From Ardenticatenales bacterium (GTDB lineage Bacteria > Chloroflexota > Anaerolineae > Promineifilales > Promineifilaceae), in assembly GCA_020634515.1 (NCBI GenBank), contig JACKBL010000002.1, positions 496,001 through 560,000 on the forward strand: DNA of 64,000 bases, read 5' to 3'. This document shows, one piece after another, positions 52,921 through 61,900 of the stretch. Both the position numbers and the translations under genes were made by a program. How positions within the stretch are numbered: the first letter of the stretch is position 1; each line of letters starts with the position of its first letter. The notes beneath the pieces were generated by a model. The model was not told where the DNA came from, ran no database searches, and saw only the letters and a list, made by a program, of their open reading frames with translations.

Positions 52921-54447
52921 ATGCTCTGGGAACCGAATACATTGGAGATACGTCGGTTGGAGAAGTTGGAGGAGTGGCGAAATGCCGGCACTAATCCCTT
53001 TCCCCTGCGCGCATCCCGAACCCACACGACGGCTGCCGCCATCGCCCAATACCTGGCCCGCGAAAACGAAAACGCCGCCGACAACGATTCCCTTCCCGCC
53101 ACCCTATGCGGCCGCGTCATCAGCAGCCGTGATATGGGGAGAACGGTCTTTGCCCATATTGAAGACGGTTTAGGTCGCATCCAACTATTCCTGCGTCGCA
53201 ACGACCTGGGGGATGAATCCCACCTCATGTTCCGCAAACTGGTTGACCTGGGCGACTTCGTGCAGGCCAGCGGTGAACTATTCCGCACGCGCATGGGCGA
53301 AGTCAGTCTGCGCGTCACCGATTGGACCATCTTGAGTAAAGCCATCAGCCCGCTGCCTGTTGTCAAGGAACAGGAAGTAGACGGGCAAATCGTGCGCTAC
53401 AGCGCCTTCGCCGACGTTGAGGAGCGTTTCCGCCAGCGTTACGCCGACCTGGCCGTGAACGCGGAAACGCGCGATGTGTTCCGCACGCGGGCGCGCCTGA
53501 TTCAAGCTCTGCGCCGCTTCCTCGATGAAAACGACTTCCTGGAAGTAGAGACACCCGTATTGCAGCCGCTGTATGGCGGCGCGGCGGCGCGTCCCTTCAC
53601 CAGCTACCACAACCAGTTAAAGCAAGAGCTTTACCTGCGCATTTCCTTTGAACTCTACCTGAAGCGGTTGCTGGTGGGCGGTTATGAGCGTGTTTATGAG
53701 ATCGGGCGTGATTTCCGTAACGAGGGCGTGGATGCCACGCACAATCCAGAATTCACGCAGCTTGAGTTCTATGCCGCTTACTGGGATTATCACGACGTGA
53801 TGGATTTTACGGAGCGAATGCTGGCCTATGTGGCCGAGGCGATTGTGGGCAAACCGGAAGTGATGTACCAGGGGCAGGTGATTGACCTCAGGGGACCGTG
53901 GCGGCGTGTGACCATGCGTGAGGCTATTCGGGAATATGCCGGCATCGACTACATGGCTTATCCCACGGCGGCGGCCCTCGGTCCGGCAATAAAGGCGATT
54001 GGCGGGCACGCGCCCCCGGACGCCAGTTGGGGCAAACTCGTCGATGGCTTGCTGGGCGATTTTGTCCAACCCAAACTGGTTCAGCCGACGTTTGTCACCG
54101 AATATCCACGGGATATTTCCCCGCTGGCGAAGGCGATCCCCGGCGACCCAATGCATGTGGAGCGTTTTGAGTACTTTATTGCCGGCATGGAAATGGGCAA
54201 CGCCTTCACCGAACTGAACGACCCCCTCGATCAGCGGCAGCGGTTCGAGGACATGCAGCGTCTCTATCGCCCCGGCGACGAAGAAGCTCATCCCATCGAC
54301 GAAGACTACCTGCGCGCCATGCGCTACGGCATGCCGCCCAACGGGGGCTTCGGCACGGGCGTAGACAGACTGGCAATGCTGTTCACCGACAAGACCACCA
54401 TCCGCGAAGTCCTGCTCTTTCCTCATTTGCGCCCGCGCGACGATTGA
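52921..54447 (+). CDS. lysS: Lysyl-tRNA synthetase, class II
   Basis: GAGGAGAG sets ATG 52921 and gives 508 residues; a GTG-started extension from 52882 runs through the terminator hairpin. The N-terminal OB-fold (about 50-160; CGRVISSRDMGRTVFAHIED) binds the anticodon. Class II motif 2 is FRNEGVDATHNPEFTQLE near 262 and motif 3 is GGFGTGVDRLAMLF near 480. It charges tRNA-Lys. Its stop codon lies within the TTGACA of the next promoter. TGCCGGCA at 52983 and 53937 coincides with changes in codon style. Confidence 0.95.
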   Translation: MLWEPNTLEIRRLEKLEEWRNAGTNPFPLRASRTHTTAAAIAQYLARENENAADNDSLPATLCGRVISSRDMGRTVFAHIEDGLGRIQLFLRRNDLGDESHLMFRKLVDLGDFVQASGELFRTRMGEVSLRVTDWTILSKAISPLPVVKEQEVDGQIVRYSAFADVEERFRQRYADLAVNAETRDVFRTRARLIQALRRFLDENDFLEVETPVLQPLYGGAAARPFTSYHNQLKQELYLRISFELYLKRLLVGGYERVYEIGRDFRNEGVDATHNPEFTQLEFYAAYWDYHDVMDFTERMLAYVAEAIVGKPEVMYQGQVIDLRGPWRRVTMREAIREYAGIDYMAYPTAAALGPAIKAIGGHAPPDASWGKLVDGLLGDFVQPKLVQPTFVTEYPRDISPLAKAIPGDPMHVERFEYFIAGMEMGNAFTELNDPLDQRQRFEDMQRLYRPGDEEAHPIDEDYLRAMRYGMPPNGGFGTGVDRLAMLFTDKTTIREVLLFPHLRPRDD

Positions 54448-54472
54448 CATCCGCCGCAACGGTCGCTATAAT
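54444..54472 (+). promoter_or_regulatory. Consensus promoter of the T-box-serS unit
   Basis: TTGACA (54444-54449) and TATAAT (54467-54472) are exactly 17 bases apart. The -35 overlaps the lysS stop codon. Transcription should start near 54479 and run into the T-box leader. Confidence 0.88.
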
Positions 54473-54509
54473 GCCCACCATCAAAGTAAAAACGCAGCGT
54501 GCGCGCTGC

Positions 54510-54776
54510 GCGCAAATACCTTGATGGAGACAAGTACAGCCTTTTCATTTGCAGAGAGTCAGCGGTTGGTGTGAGCTGATAATGAATAGACTGGAAATCC
54601 ACTCCTGAGTAGCTTGCCGAGAAAGCGACTGTTTGACACAGTGCCGCGCAAGGCAAGTCGGGTACGCCCGTTATCGCGTTGAGAGACTGTTTGAGTTCGC
54701 GGCATCAGCGGCGGCGAGACAGTGAAACCAGGTGGCACCACGAAGCCCCTTCGTCCTGGCGATGAAGGGGCTTTTT
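54510..54776 (+). promoter_or_regulatory. T-box riboswitch (serine specificity)
   Basis: The leader has the stem I signature AGAGAGTC...GGTTGGTGTGAGCTG, then CTGGAAATCCACTCCTGAG, in which TCC (54598-54600) is the likely Ser specifier codon. The T-box proper, AGGTGGCACCACG, is at 54730-54742. A terminator follows: AGCCCCTTC pairs with GAAGGGGCT (to 54776) with a T-run. Uncharged tRNA-Ser would stabilise the antiterminator and allow serS expression. The coding start is 260 bases downstream, beyond a cluster of hairpin repeats. Confidence 0.9.
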
Positions 54777-54826
54777 ACGTTTGTGGGCAATACACGCCGC
54801 AACGTCTCTTGGCTCGTTCACCCGTA

Positions 54827-54990
54827 GTCCGATTTTCCAAATCGGACAACCATCCGTAGTCCGATTTTCCAAATCGGACAACCCTTTCCTTGAGGGTTCG
54901 TGCAAAATCAACTTCGGATTATCCGACAAGCAAGAACCCTTCCGGCGCATCCGTCATTTCCAATCTTCAATACGGATGCGCCCTAATCTG
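54827..54990. repeat. Hairpin repeats between T-box and serS
   Basis: Two tandem copies 32 bases apart (54827-54847, 54859-54879) each pair GTCCGATTT with AAATCGGAC across a TCC loop. A reverse copy of the 24.7-kb repeat (TCCGACAAGCAAGAACCC, GCGCATCCGT) follows, and then a diverged GATTTTCCAAAT copy near 54985. Confidence 0.75.
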
Positions 54991-55038
54991 ATTTTCCAAA
55001 TGGGAAATTCGCCCAATAAGTAATTTTGGAAGGAGAAG

Positions 55039-56418
55039 ATGATGCTGGACATAGAATTGATACGTCAGGAAACAGAAAAAGTGAAAAAAGGCGTGGCCGA
55101 CCGCAATGACAACGCCCCTATTGATGAATTGCTGGGCAATGATGAGCGGCGGCGCAAACTGATTCAGGAAGTGGAAGAACTGCGCCGGCAGCGCAATGAA
55201 AGCTCGAAGCAAATTGGTCGCTGGATGGGCAGCCTGAAGAAAATGGAGGCGGACCTGCGCCGCGCGGAAGCAGCCCAAGATGTGGAACAAGCCACCATGC
55301 TGCAAACACAGGTCAACAGCCTGCAATTTAACGCGGATGAGGCCAAAGACGAGACACGCCGCATCGGCGACCAGATTGCGGCGCTGGACGAGGAACTGCG
55401 CCAGGTGGAGGGGGAACTGCGAGAGCAGATGCTGTGGGTCCCCAATATTCCGCACGCCAGCGTCCCCGTTGGCCCGGACGAGTCGTACAACGTGCATCAC
55501 GAGCCGCAAGGGGCCGCGGAACCGGCCTTTGCTTTCACGCCCCGGCCGCATTGGGACCTGGGGCCGCAGTTGGACATCATCGACTTTGAGCGTGGTGTGC
55601 GTCTCAGCGGCAGCCGCTTTTATTTGCTGAAGGGGTGGGGGGCGCGGTTGCAGCGTGGCCTGATCCAATTCATGCTAGACTATCATGTGCGGCAACATGG
55701 CTACACGGAAATCTATCCCCCGTTTATTGTGCGTTCAGCTATGTTTGAGGCCGCGGGACAACTACCCAAGTTTTATGACAACATTTACCGCGACGCGGAA
55801 GAGGATTTTATGCTGCTGGGCACGGCGGAGATCGCGCTGACGAATCTGCATCGGGATGAAATCCTGAGTGAAGAGAACCTGCCGTGTAAGTATGTGGCGT
55901 ACACGCCTTGTTTCCGCCGCGAGAAGATGAGTGCCGGCAAAGATGTGCGCGGCATCAAGCGTGGACACCAGTTCGACAAGGTGGAAATGTATCAGTTCAC
56001 CCGCCCGGAAGACAGCTTCGAGGCATTGGAAGACATGCTGCAACATGGCCTGGACATCTGTCGTGCCCTCGGTTTTCGTTATCGCGTGGTGGAACTGGCA
56101 ACGGGTGACCTGGGCTTTGCTTCCACCAAGACGTATGACATTGAGATTTGGGCAGCCGGCTGCCAGGAGTGGCTGGAAGTTAGCTCGGCCAGCAACTGCC
56201 TCGACTTCCAGGCGCGGCGAGCGGGCGCGCGCTATCGTCAGGCGGGCAATGGTCGTGTGCAGTTCATGCACACGCTGAATGCCAGCGGGCTGGCCCTGCC
56301 CCGTGTCATGATCACCATTCTGGAGAATAACCAGCGGGAAGATGGCAGCGTAGTCATACCGGAGGCGCTGCGTCCCTACGTCGGCGCCGAGATCATTCCC
56401 GCGCCTGCCGGCAATTAA
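55039..56418 (+). CDS. serS: Seryl-tRNA synthetase
   Basis: GGAAGGAGAAG sets the ATG (a second ATG follows at once), giving 459 residues. The N-terminal coiled-coil arm (~1-110; MLDIELIRQETEKVKKG, RQRNESSKQIGRWMG) reads the tRNA-Ser long arm. Class II motif 2 is TPCFRREKMSAGKDVRG near 292 and motif 3 is LNASGLALPRVMITILEN near 419. Motif 3 has L-P-R in place of the common V-G-R. Expression is controlled by the T-box leader upstream. Confidence 0.95.
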   Translation: MMLDIELIRQETEKVKKGVADRNDNAPIDELLGNDERRRKLIQEVEELRRQRNESSKQIGRWMGSLKKMEADLRRAEAAQDVEQATMLQTQVNSLQFNADEAKDETRRIGDQIAALDEELRQVEGELREQMLWVPNIPHASVPVGPDESYNVHHEPQGAAEPAFAFTPRPHWDLGPQLDIIDFERGVRLSGSRFYLLKGWGARLQRGLIQFMLDYHVRQHGYTEIYPPFIVRSAMFEAAGQLPKFYDNIYRDAEEDFMLLGTAEIALTNLHRDEILSEENLPCKYVAYTPCFRREKMSAGKDVRGIKRGHQFDKVEMYQFTRPEDSFEALEDMLQHGLDICRALGFRYRVVELATGDLGFASTKTYDIEIWAAGCQEWLEVSSASNCLDFQARRAGARYRQAGNGRVQFMHTLNASGLALPRVMITILENNQREDGSVVIPEALRPYVGAEIIPAPAGN

Positions 56419-56449
56419 CGGAGAAAGGGTAACGGCTAAACCTGTTATT

Positions 56450-56482
56450 AGATTGGTTCATTCTCCCAGAATGAACCAATCT
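56450..56482. repeat. Dispersed hairpin, AGATTGG family
   Basis: AGATTGGTTCATTCT (56450-56464) pairs perfectly with 56468-56482 across a CCC loop. It follows serS and precedes the convergent glycosyltransferase, so it may also end the serS transcript. Confidence 0.75.
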
Positions 56483-56543
56483 TGGGAAGAGCAAAATTCT
56501 GGGCGGTTACTACAAAATGACTGACCGCTCATTCGTTGCGGGT

Positions 56544-57848
56544 TTAATAATGGGGGGGAGCCACGGGAACAGACCAGAGTTCTTCATAGAGGGCCAGCAT
56601 CCGCTCGACGATGATGTCCCAGTCGTATTGCTGGGCGTAGGCGTGTGCCTGGATGCCCAGACGCTCACGGCATTCCGTGTCTGTGAGCAAGGTGTAGATA
56701 CGTTCGGCCAGCGCTTCGGGGTCGCGGGAGGGGACGTGGAAACCTGTTTCGCCGTCGCGGACGAGGAAGGCCAGCCCACCGACTTCGGAGGCGATGACGG
56801 GCGTGCCCATGGCCATGGCCTCCAGGGCGACCATGCCGAAGCTCTCGTAGTGGGAGGGCATGACGACCATTTCGGCGGCGGCGTAGTAGTAGGGAAGTTC
56901 GTCCTGGTCTTTGGAGCCGAGGAAAGTGACCAGATCGTGGATGCCCAGTTTGTGACGTAGTTCTTGCAGGCGGGCCATTTCCGCGTCCGGCGTGTCTGCC
57001 CATGGGTCGCCGCCGATGATGGAGACGCAGACGTTGCGGACGACTTGCGGGTAGTGTCGTTGCAGCATGGCCATGGCGCAGAGGAGGGTGTCGATGCCTT
57101 TGAGGGGTTCGATTCTGCCGGCAAAAATGATATTCTTATCAGCCAGCGGAATCCCGATATGCTCTTTCGCCAGAGTTGTCGGCAGCAGCCGGAATCGCTG
57201 CAAATCCACGCCCGGCGGAATCACCCTGACTTTGTTCTTGTCCGCGTCATAGAGCCAGAAAAGCTGCGCTTCCTCTGCCGGCGTCGCCGCAACGATACGG
57301 TCGGCAATCTCCTGGATGATGCGTGTTTCGCCGTCAATTCGTGCCTGCGGCGCGCGTTCACTGTCGCTGCCGGCAATTCGGTTTTTCATATGCCCCAGCG
57401 TATGGAACATTTGCACGATGGGAATGTGCCACCCCCATGCTTGCCGCAATCCGTCTGCTACCAGCCCGGATAGCCAATAGTGGCTGTGGATGAGATCATA
57501 GGTGATGCCTTGTTCGGCGGCAAAAGCGACCACGCCGGCCACAAATTCATCCAGATAGTTGCTCACCTCAATCACGGGGATCGGTTTTTCCGGTCCGGCG
57601 GGGATGTGGATCACGCGCGCGCCGTAACCGAGATCATGCTTAATCATCGGCTGGCAGTCGTCCTGCGAGCGGGTGAACACGTCTACCAGGATGCCCTGCT
57701 GCCCCAATACGCGGCTGAAATCGCGCACGTAGACATTCATGCCGCCTGTTTTTTTGCCGCCCAGGGTTGCCAGGGGGCAGGTATGGACGCTGAGCATGGC
57801 GACGCGGCGGGGAGCGGGGGGAGGCGGCGCGGCAGGCTGGTCGGTCAT
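56544..57848 (-). CDS. Glycosyltransferase family 4 (sucrose-phosphate-synthase/MshA-like)
   Basis: The start MTDQPAAPPPPAPRRVAML at 57848 gives 434 residues and lies one base after the stop of the GNAT gene. GT-B motifs are GGKKTGGMNVYVRDFSRVLG near 29, DLIHSHYWLSGLVADGL near 115, IPPGVDLQRFRLLP near 225, FAGRIEPLKGIDTLL near 258 and PSHYESFGMVALEAMAMGTP near 350 with the E-x7-E pair. The N-terminal G-G-M-N-V-Y loop is the mark of the sucrose-synthase/MshA subgroup. The acceptor is unknown. Confidence 0.87.
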   Translation of the reverse strand: MTDQPAAPPPPAPRRVAMLSVHTCPLATLGGKKTGGMNVYVRDFSRVLGQQGILVDVFTRSQDDCQPMIKHDLGYGARVIHIPAGPEKPIPVIEVSNYLDEFVAGVVAFAAEQGITYDLIHSHYWLSGLVADGLRQAWGWHIPIVQMFHTLGHMKNRIAGSDSERAPQARIDGETRIIQEIADRIVAATPAEEAQLFWLYDADKNKVRVIPPGVDLQRFRLLPTTLAKEHIGIPLADKNIIFAGRIEPLKGIDTLLCAMAMLQRHYPQVVRNVCVSIIGGDPWADTPDAEMARLQELRHKLGIHDLVTFLGSKDQDELPYYYAAAEMVVMPSHYESFGMVALEAMAMGTPVIASEVGGLAFLVRDGETGFHVPSRDPEALAERIYTLLTDTECRERLGIQAHAYAQQYDWDIIVERMLALYEELWSVPVAPPHY

Positions 57849-57849
57849 C

Positions 57850-58848
57850 TTACTCCTTTTGCAGCACCAGGCGGTGGATTTCCGTGTCTTTGGCGCCAAA
57901 GCGGTATTTATACGCTTCATCGCCGCGCAGGAAGTCGAAGATGGCGAAGCCATCGGCAATGCTCATTTCGATGGCGCGCGCCGTCAGTACCACGCCGGCG
58001 CTGAGCCAGGCGAAATTGTCGGGATCAAGGCCGGAATTGTAGACCCAGATGCGGTCTTTGTAGGCGAAATTGAAGAGGGCGGCGGCTTTCTGGCCTTCGA
58101 TAATCAGGAAGAGGAGTTGCAGTGTGCCGTTTTGCAGCGCGGCGGCGGCAACTTCGTGAAAAACGGCGCGGCGACCATCGTTGAGCCAGGCGTGTTTTTC
58201 GGGGGTGCTTTTTTGCAGCAGGTCGAGGAAGTCGTTGACTTCGGCGGCAATGTCCGCGCCGGGCTGGACGTGGTGGATGATGACTTCGGCGCCGTCCGCG
58301 CGGCGGAGTTTGCGGCGCAGTTCGTGCCGTTGTTTTTTGTCGAGGGTGTCCAGGTAGGCGTCGAAGGTGGGGGGGAGTTGGATGATGGGGCAGACTTCGT
58401 GGATGTGGGTGGAGAAGGCGAGGTTGTGGCGAGCGGCGAGTTGGGGAAGAATGGCGCGGGTGGGCGAAGATGCCGGCACATTACACAACTCCAATGTGTG
58501 CCAGGACGGAAAATCATCGCTCATCAGACAATCCATCACCGCCGTCCACACCGCTTCCGCCCGCGCGGCGGGCGCGATCAGGTCCAGGTAATCCGTCTCT
58601 TCTACGCAGCCGTTGAAATGGACCACGCCATCTATCACGTAAAAAGTGGCAATGCCCGCCAGCGCGCCCTCTTCATCGCGCGCGGCAATCGTGTGCAGGT
58701 CGCTGGGGGCGAGGTGTTGCCACCAGGCGCGTTGGTAGGCCAGCGTCTGGAAAGGTGTATCCGTCATGCTTTGCCCGACGAGCGCATCCCATTCCTCCGC
58801 CAATTGCGTGAAGGCTTGCATATTGTGCAATTGTTCAGTTTTCAACAT
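57850..58848 (-). CDS. GNAT/FemAB-like acyltransferase (CelD/BcsL type)
   Basis: The 332-residue protein has two GNAT-like halves. The N-terminal half has FQTLAYQRAWWQHLAPSDL near 33, and the second half has KKQRHELRRKLRRADGAEV near 165 and GFAIFDFLRGDEAYKYRFG near 305, the pattern of the acetyltransferase-like group in cellulose and polysaccharide loci. It probably modifies a glycan or peptide. The downstream glycosyltransferase gene follows at once, suggesting one operon. Confidence 0.78.
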   Translation of the reverse strand: MLKTEQLHNMQAFTQLAEEWDALVGQSMTDTPFQTLAYQRAWWQHLAPSDLHTIAARDEEGALAGIATFYVIDGVVHFNGCVEETDYLDLIAPAARAEAVWTAVMDCLMSDDFPSWHTLELCNVPASSPTRAILPQLAARHNLAFSTHIHEVCPIIQLPPTFDAYLDTLDKKQRHELRRKLRRADGAEVIIHHVQPGADIAAEVNDFLDLLQKSTPEKHAWLNDGRRAVFHEVAAAALQNGTLQLLFLIIEGQKAAALFNFAYKDRIWVYNSGLDPDNFAWLSAGVVLTARAIEMSIADGFAIFDFLRGDEAYKYRFGAKDTEIHRLVLQKE

Positions 58849-58861
58849 GGTTCCGTAAATG

Positions 58862-58896
58862 AAAGGGCGACGCACATGGAAGATGCGTCGCCCTTT
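58862..58896 (-). terminator. Terminator after secA
   Basis: AAAGGGCGACGCA and TGCGTCGCCCTTT form a 13-bp stem with a nine-base loop between secA and the GNAT gene. The T-run on the minus strand is weak (CCCTTTCATTT), so some read-through is likely. Confidence 0.65.
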
Positions 58897-58907
58897 GTAG
58901 ATTTTCT

Positions 58908-61900
58908 CTAACGGCGGCGACGTTTGGCTTTGCGCTGTCCGGCGGTGGCGCTCTGGTTCTGCTGTCCGTTGCTGCCGGCACTTGTGCCGGCAGAAGCGGC
59001 CATGTCCTGGCGCATATGACAGTTCTTGTATTTCTTGCCACTGCCGCACGGGCAGGGATCGTTGCGTCCTACTTTGGGCATTTCGCGTCGTAGTTCGACG
59101 CCGCGCCCCTTGCCGCGCTGTACCACTTCGTAGCCCGATTGATTGAGCTGCATTTTGGCGGCGGCGGCGGCTTGTTGCTGGCGGATAAATTCCTGATGCG
59201 CGGAGATTTCGCGGAAGAAGCGTTCGGCGACACCCGTGTCGATGTTGTTGCGCATATCGGCGAACATCTGGTAGGAGCGGCGCTTGTATTCGACTTTGGG
59301 GTCGCGCTGGGCAATGGCTTCCAGACCGATTTCGCGGCGCAGGTCGTCCATGGCCGTGAGGTAGTCGCGCCATTCGCGGTCGATGGCGCTGAGGAGGAGC
59401 AGGCGCTGGTAGTTGTCGTATTCCTGCGCGCCGATAATCTGCTTCCATTTATCGCGTTGCAGGGCCACATAGCTGGTGAGGGCGACGACCATCTGTTCGC
59501 TGTCCAGAGCGGAGACGCTTTCCATGAGCAGTTCGCGCAGGGCGGTGTTGATCTGGTCGCGGAAGCGTTCTTGCTGGCCACGCAGGAGTTCGGCGGTGAC
59601 ACCTTCGACTTTGAACTGGGCGAAGGCGTGATTGATTTTTTCCTCGGCGCGATGCCAAATGCCGGCACGATCCACCGCCTCCGTCTGTTCCGCCAGGAAT
59701 TCGTCAAACAATGCGTTCACCTGCGCCAGGAAATCGACGCGCATCCGCTCCCGCGCTTCCAGATGCCCCGAACGGCGCGTCGCCAGCACACCGCCCACGT
59801 TGGGCACGGGCGGAACCAGCGGAATGAAGCGACCAATCGCCTGTAAGAATTGCAGCAGGTTGGTCCCTTCGCGGATGTTTTCTTCCGCCAATATCGTGAT
59901 ACGTTCCGCCAGCCGCGTCGTCCGCAGCCGCGCCAGTTCCTCACGATCCAGGTCAATGACCTGGGGCAACAGACCACGTAGACGCATGATCACGCCGTTG
60001 ATGTTGGTGGAGTCCGTGGCCTCGGTGGTGTAATCGACAATCGCGCGGTCCACTTCGCCACGGACGAAGCCAACATAATCATCCAGATAATTGGCGGCGA
60101 GTTCGGCCATTTTGCCGGCAAAGGCGCTGTCCACCTTCTCTCCCAAATCATGCGCCTCGCCCATCAGAATCTCACGCCGTTCGTTGTAGATAGCCTGGCG
60201 TTGCTTATTCATCACGTCGTCGTATTCGACCACGTTCTTGCGAATGTCGAAGTTATACCCTTCGATGCGCTCCTGCGAGCTTTCGATCAGACGATCAAGC
60301 ATACCGCTTTCAATGGGCACGTCTTCGGGGATGTTCGTACGTGACATGAAATTCTTCAGGCGTTCGCCGCCAAACCGCTTCATCAGGTCGTCTTCCAGAG
60401 AGAGGAAGAAGCGGGAACTGCCCGGGTCGCCCTGGCGCGCCGCGCGCCCGCGAAGCTGGTTATCAATGCGGCGGGATTCATGCCGTTCGGAGCCAATCAC
60501 GTGCAGGCCGCCAAGTTGCCACACTTCTTCGCGCTCCTTTTCCGCCCGCCCCTTCACTTGCAGCACACGGTCGATCAGGTCCGGAGTCAACCCGACTACT
60601 TGTTGGACCAGCTGCCGCGCATAGGTCAGATCGTCGCTGAGGACGGTGCGTATCAACGCGGCACGTCCGTTATAATGCTCCTCGAAAGCCTGTTCGGCCA
60701 GGAATTGGGCCTGCTGTTGTGGGTCTTTGCTGGCGGCCTGGTAGCGCGTGTACAGTTCCGTGAGGCGCGTGGCGTCCTCGACCATGGACACATCTTTACC
60801 GAGGCCATCCAGATATTCGCGCGCCTGGCGCGTCTGATTTGTACGCACAAGGCGGAGAATGTTGAGTGCCTGGTTGTAATCGACGCTGTACTGGTCACGC
60901 AGGGTGCGTGCCAGGTAGCCGACAACCTGGACTTCTTCAATTTCGCCGAGGGCGGCGTCGAATTCCGCTTTGATTCTGATCAGTTCGTCGAGGAGCGCGG
61001 GATCAAGTTTGGGGTGTTTTTGCGCATAGCCGCGCGCAGATTCTTCCCCCTCCGTTAACCAGCGCACTGCCAATTGCGTCATCAGCGCCCGGTCGAACAA
61101 CTCTTCTTCCAGGGTTTCCGCGGCCAGTCCTTCGGGGTTGCCGCCAAGCAAGATGTCCGTACCACGACCGGCCATGTTCGTGGAAATGGTCACGGCCCCT
61201 TTGCGACCCGCCTGAGCCACGACAAGGGCCTCCGACTGGTTGCGCTTGGCGTTGAGGACGTTATGGGGAATGCCGGCACGGCGCAAGTAGCGGTCGATGA
61301 CTTCCGAATGTTCCACGGAAGTCGTGCCGACAAGAATGGGGCGCCCCATCTCGTAATAATGCTTGATTTCGGTGATGATGGCGTTATCTTTGGCGTCTAC
61401 CGTGCCGTAGACCTGGTCGGGGAAGTCGGTGCGTTTGAAGAAGATGGGGGTGTCGGCGCTTTCTGGTTTCGTGTAGTAAACCTCATCGACGTTCTCCGCC
61501 TTGCGTTTGCGTTCGACCAGTCCCATGGCATTGGTGTCTACAATGTACTGCACGTTGGTGGGAAGGGCGGTGACTTCCAGATCGTAGATTTCGCCGAATT
61601 CTTCCGCATCGGTGACGGCGGTCCCGGTCATGCCGGCAAGTTTGTCATACAAACGGAAGTAATTCTGCAGCGTGATCGTGGCAATCGTCACGTTTTCCCG
61701 CCGCACCTGCACCCCTTCCTTCGCCTCAATCGCCTCGTGCAGACCATCCGAATAACGGCGTCCGGGCATGAGGCGGCCTGTGAAATCGTCAACGATAATC
61801 ACTTCGCCGTTTTGCACCACATACTCGTGATCCCGGTGGAACAGATACTCCGCCTTCAGGGCATTATCCGCGTAATACGTCAACTGGTAGAAGCGCGGAT

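Noticed and set aside
57739..58911. Plus-strand frame of 390 codons
   Set aside because: It is Gly/Val-rich and antisense to the GNAT and glycosyltransferase genes.
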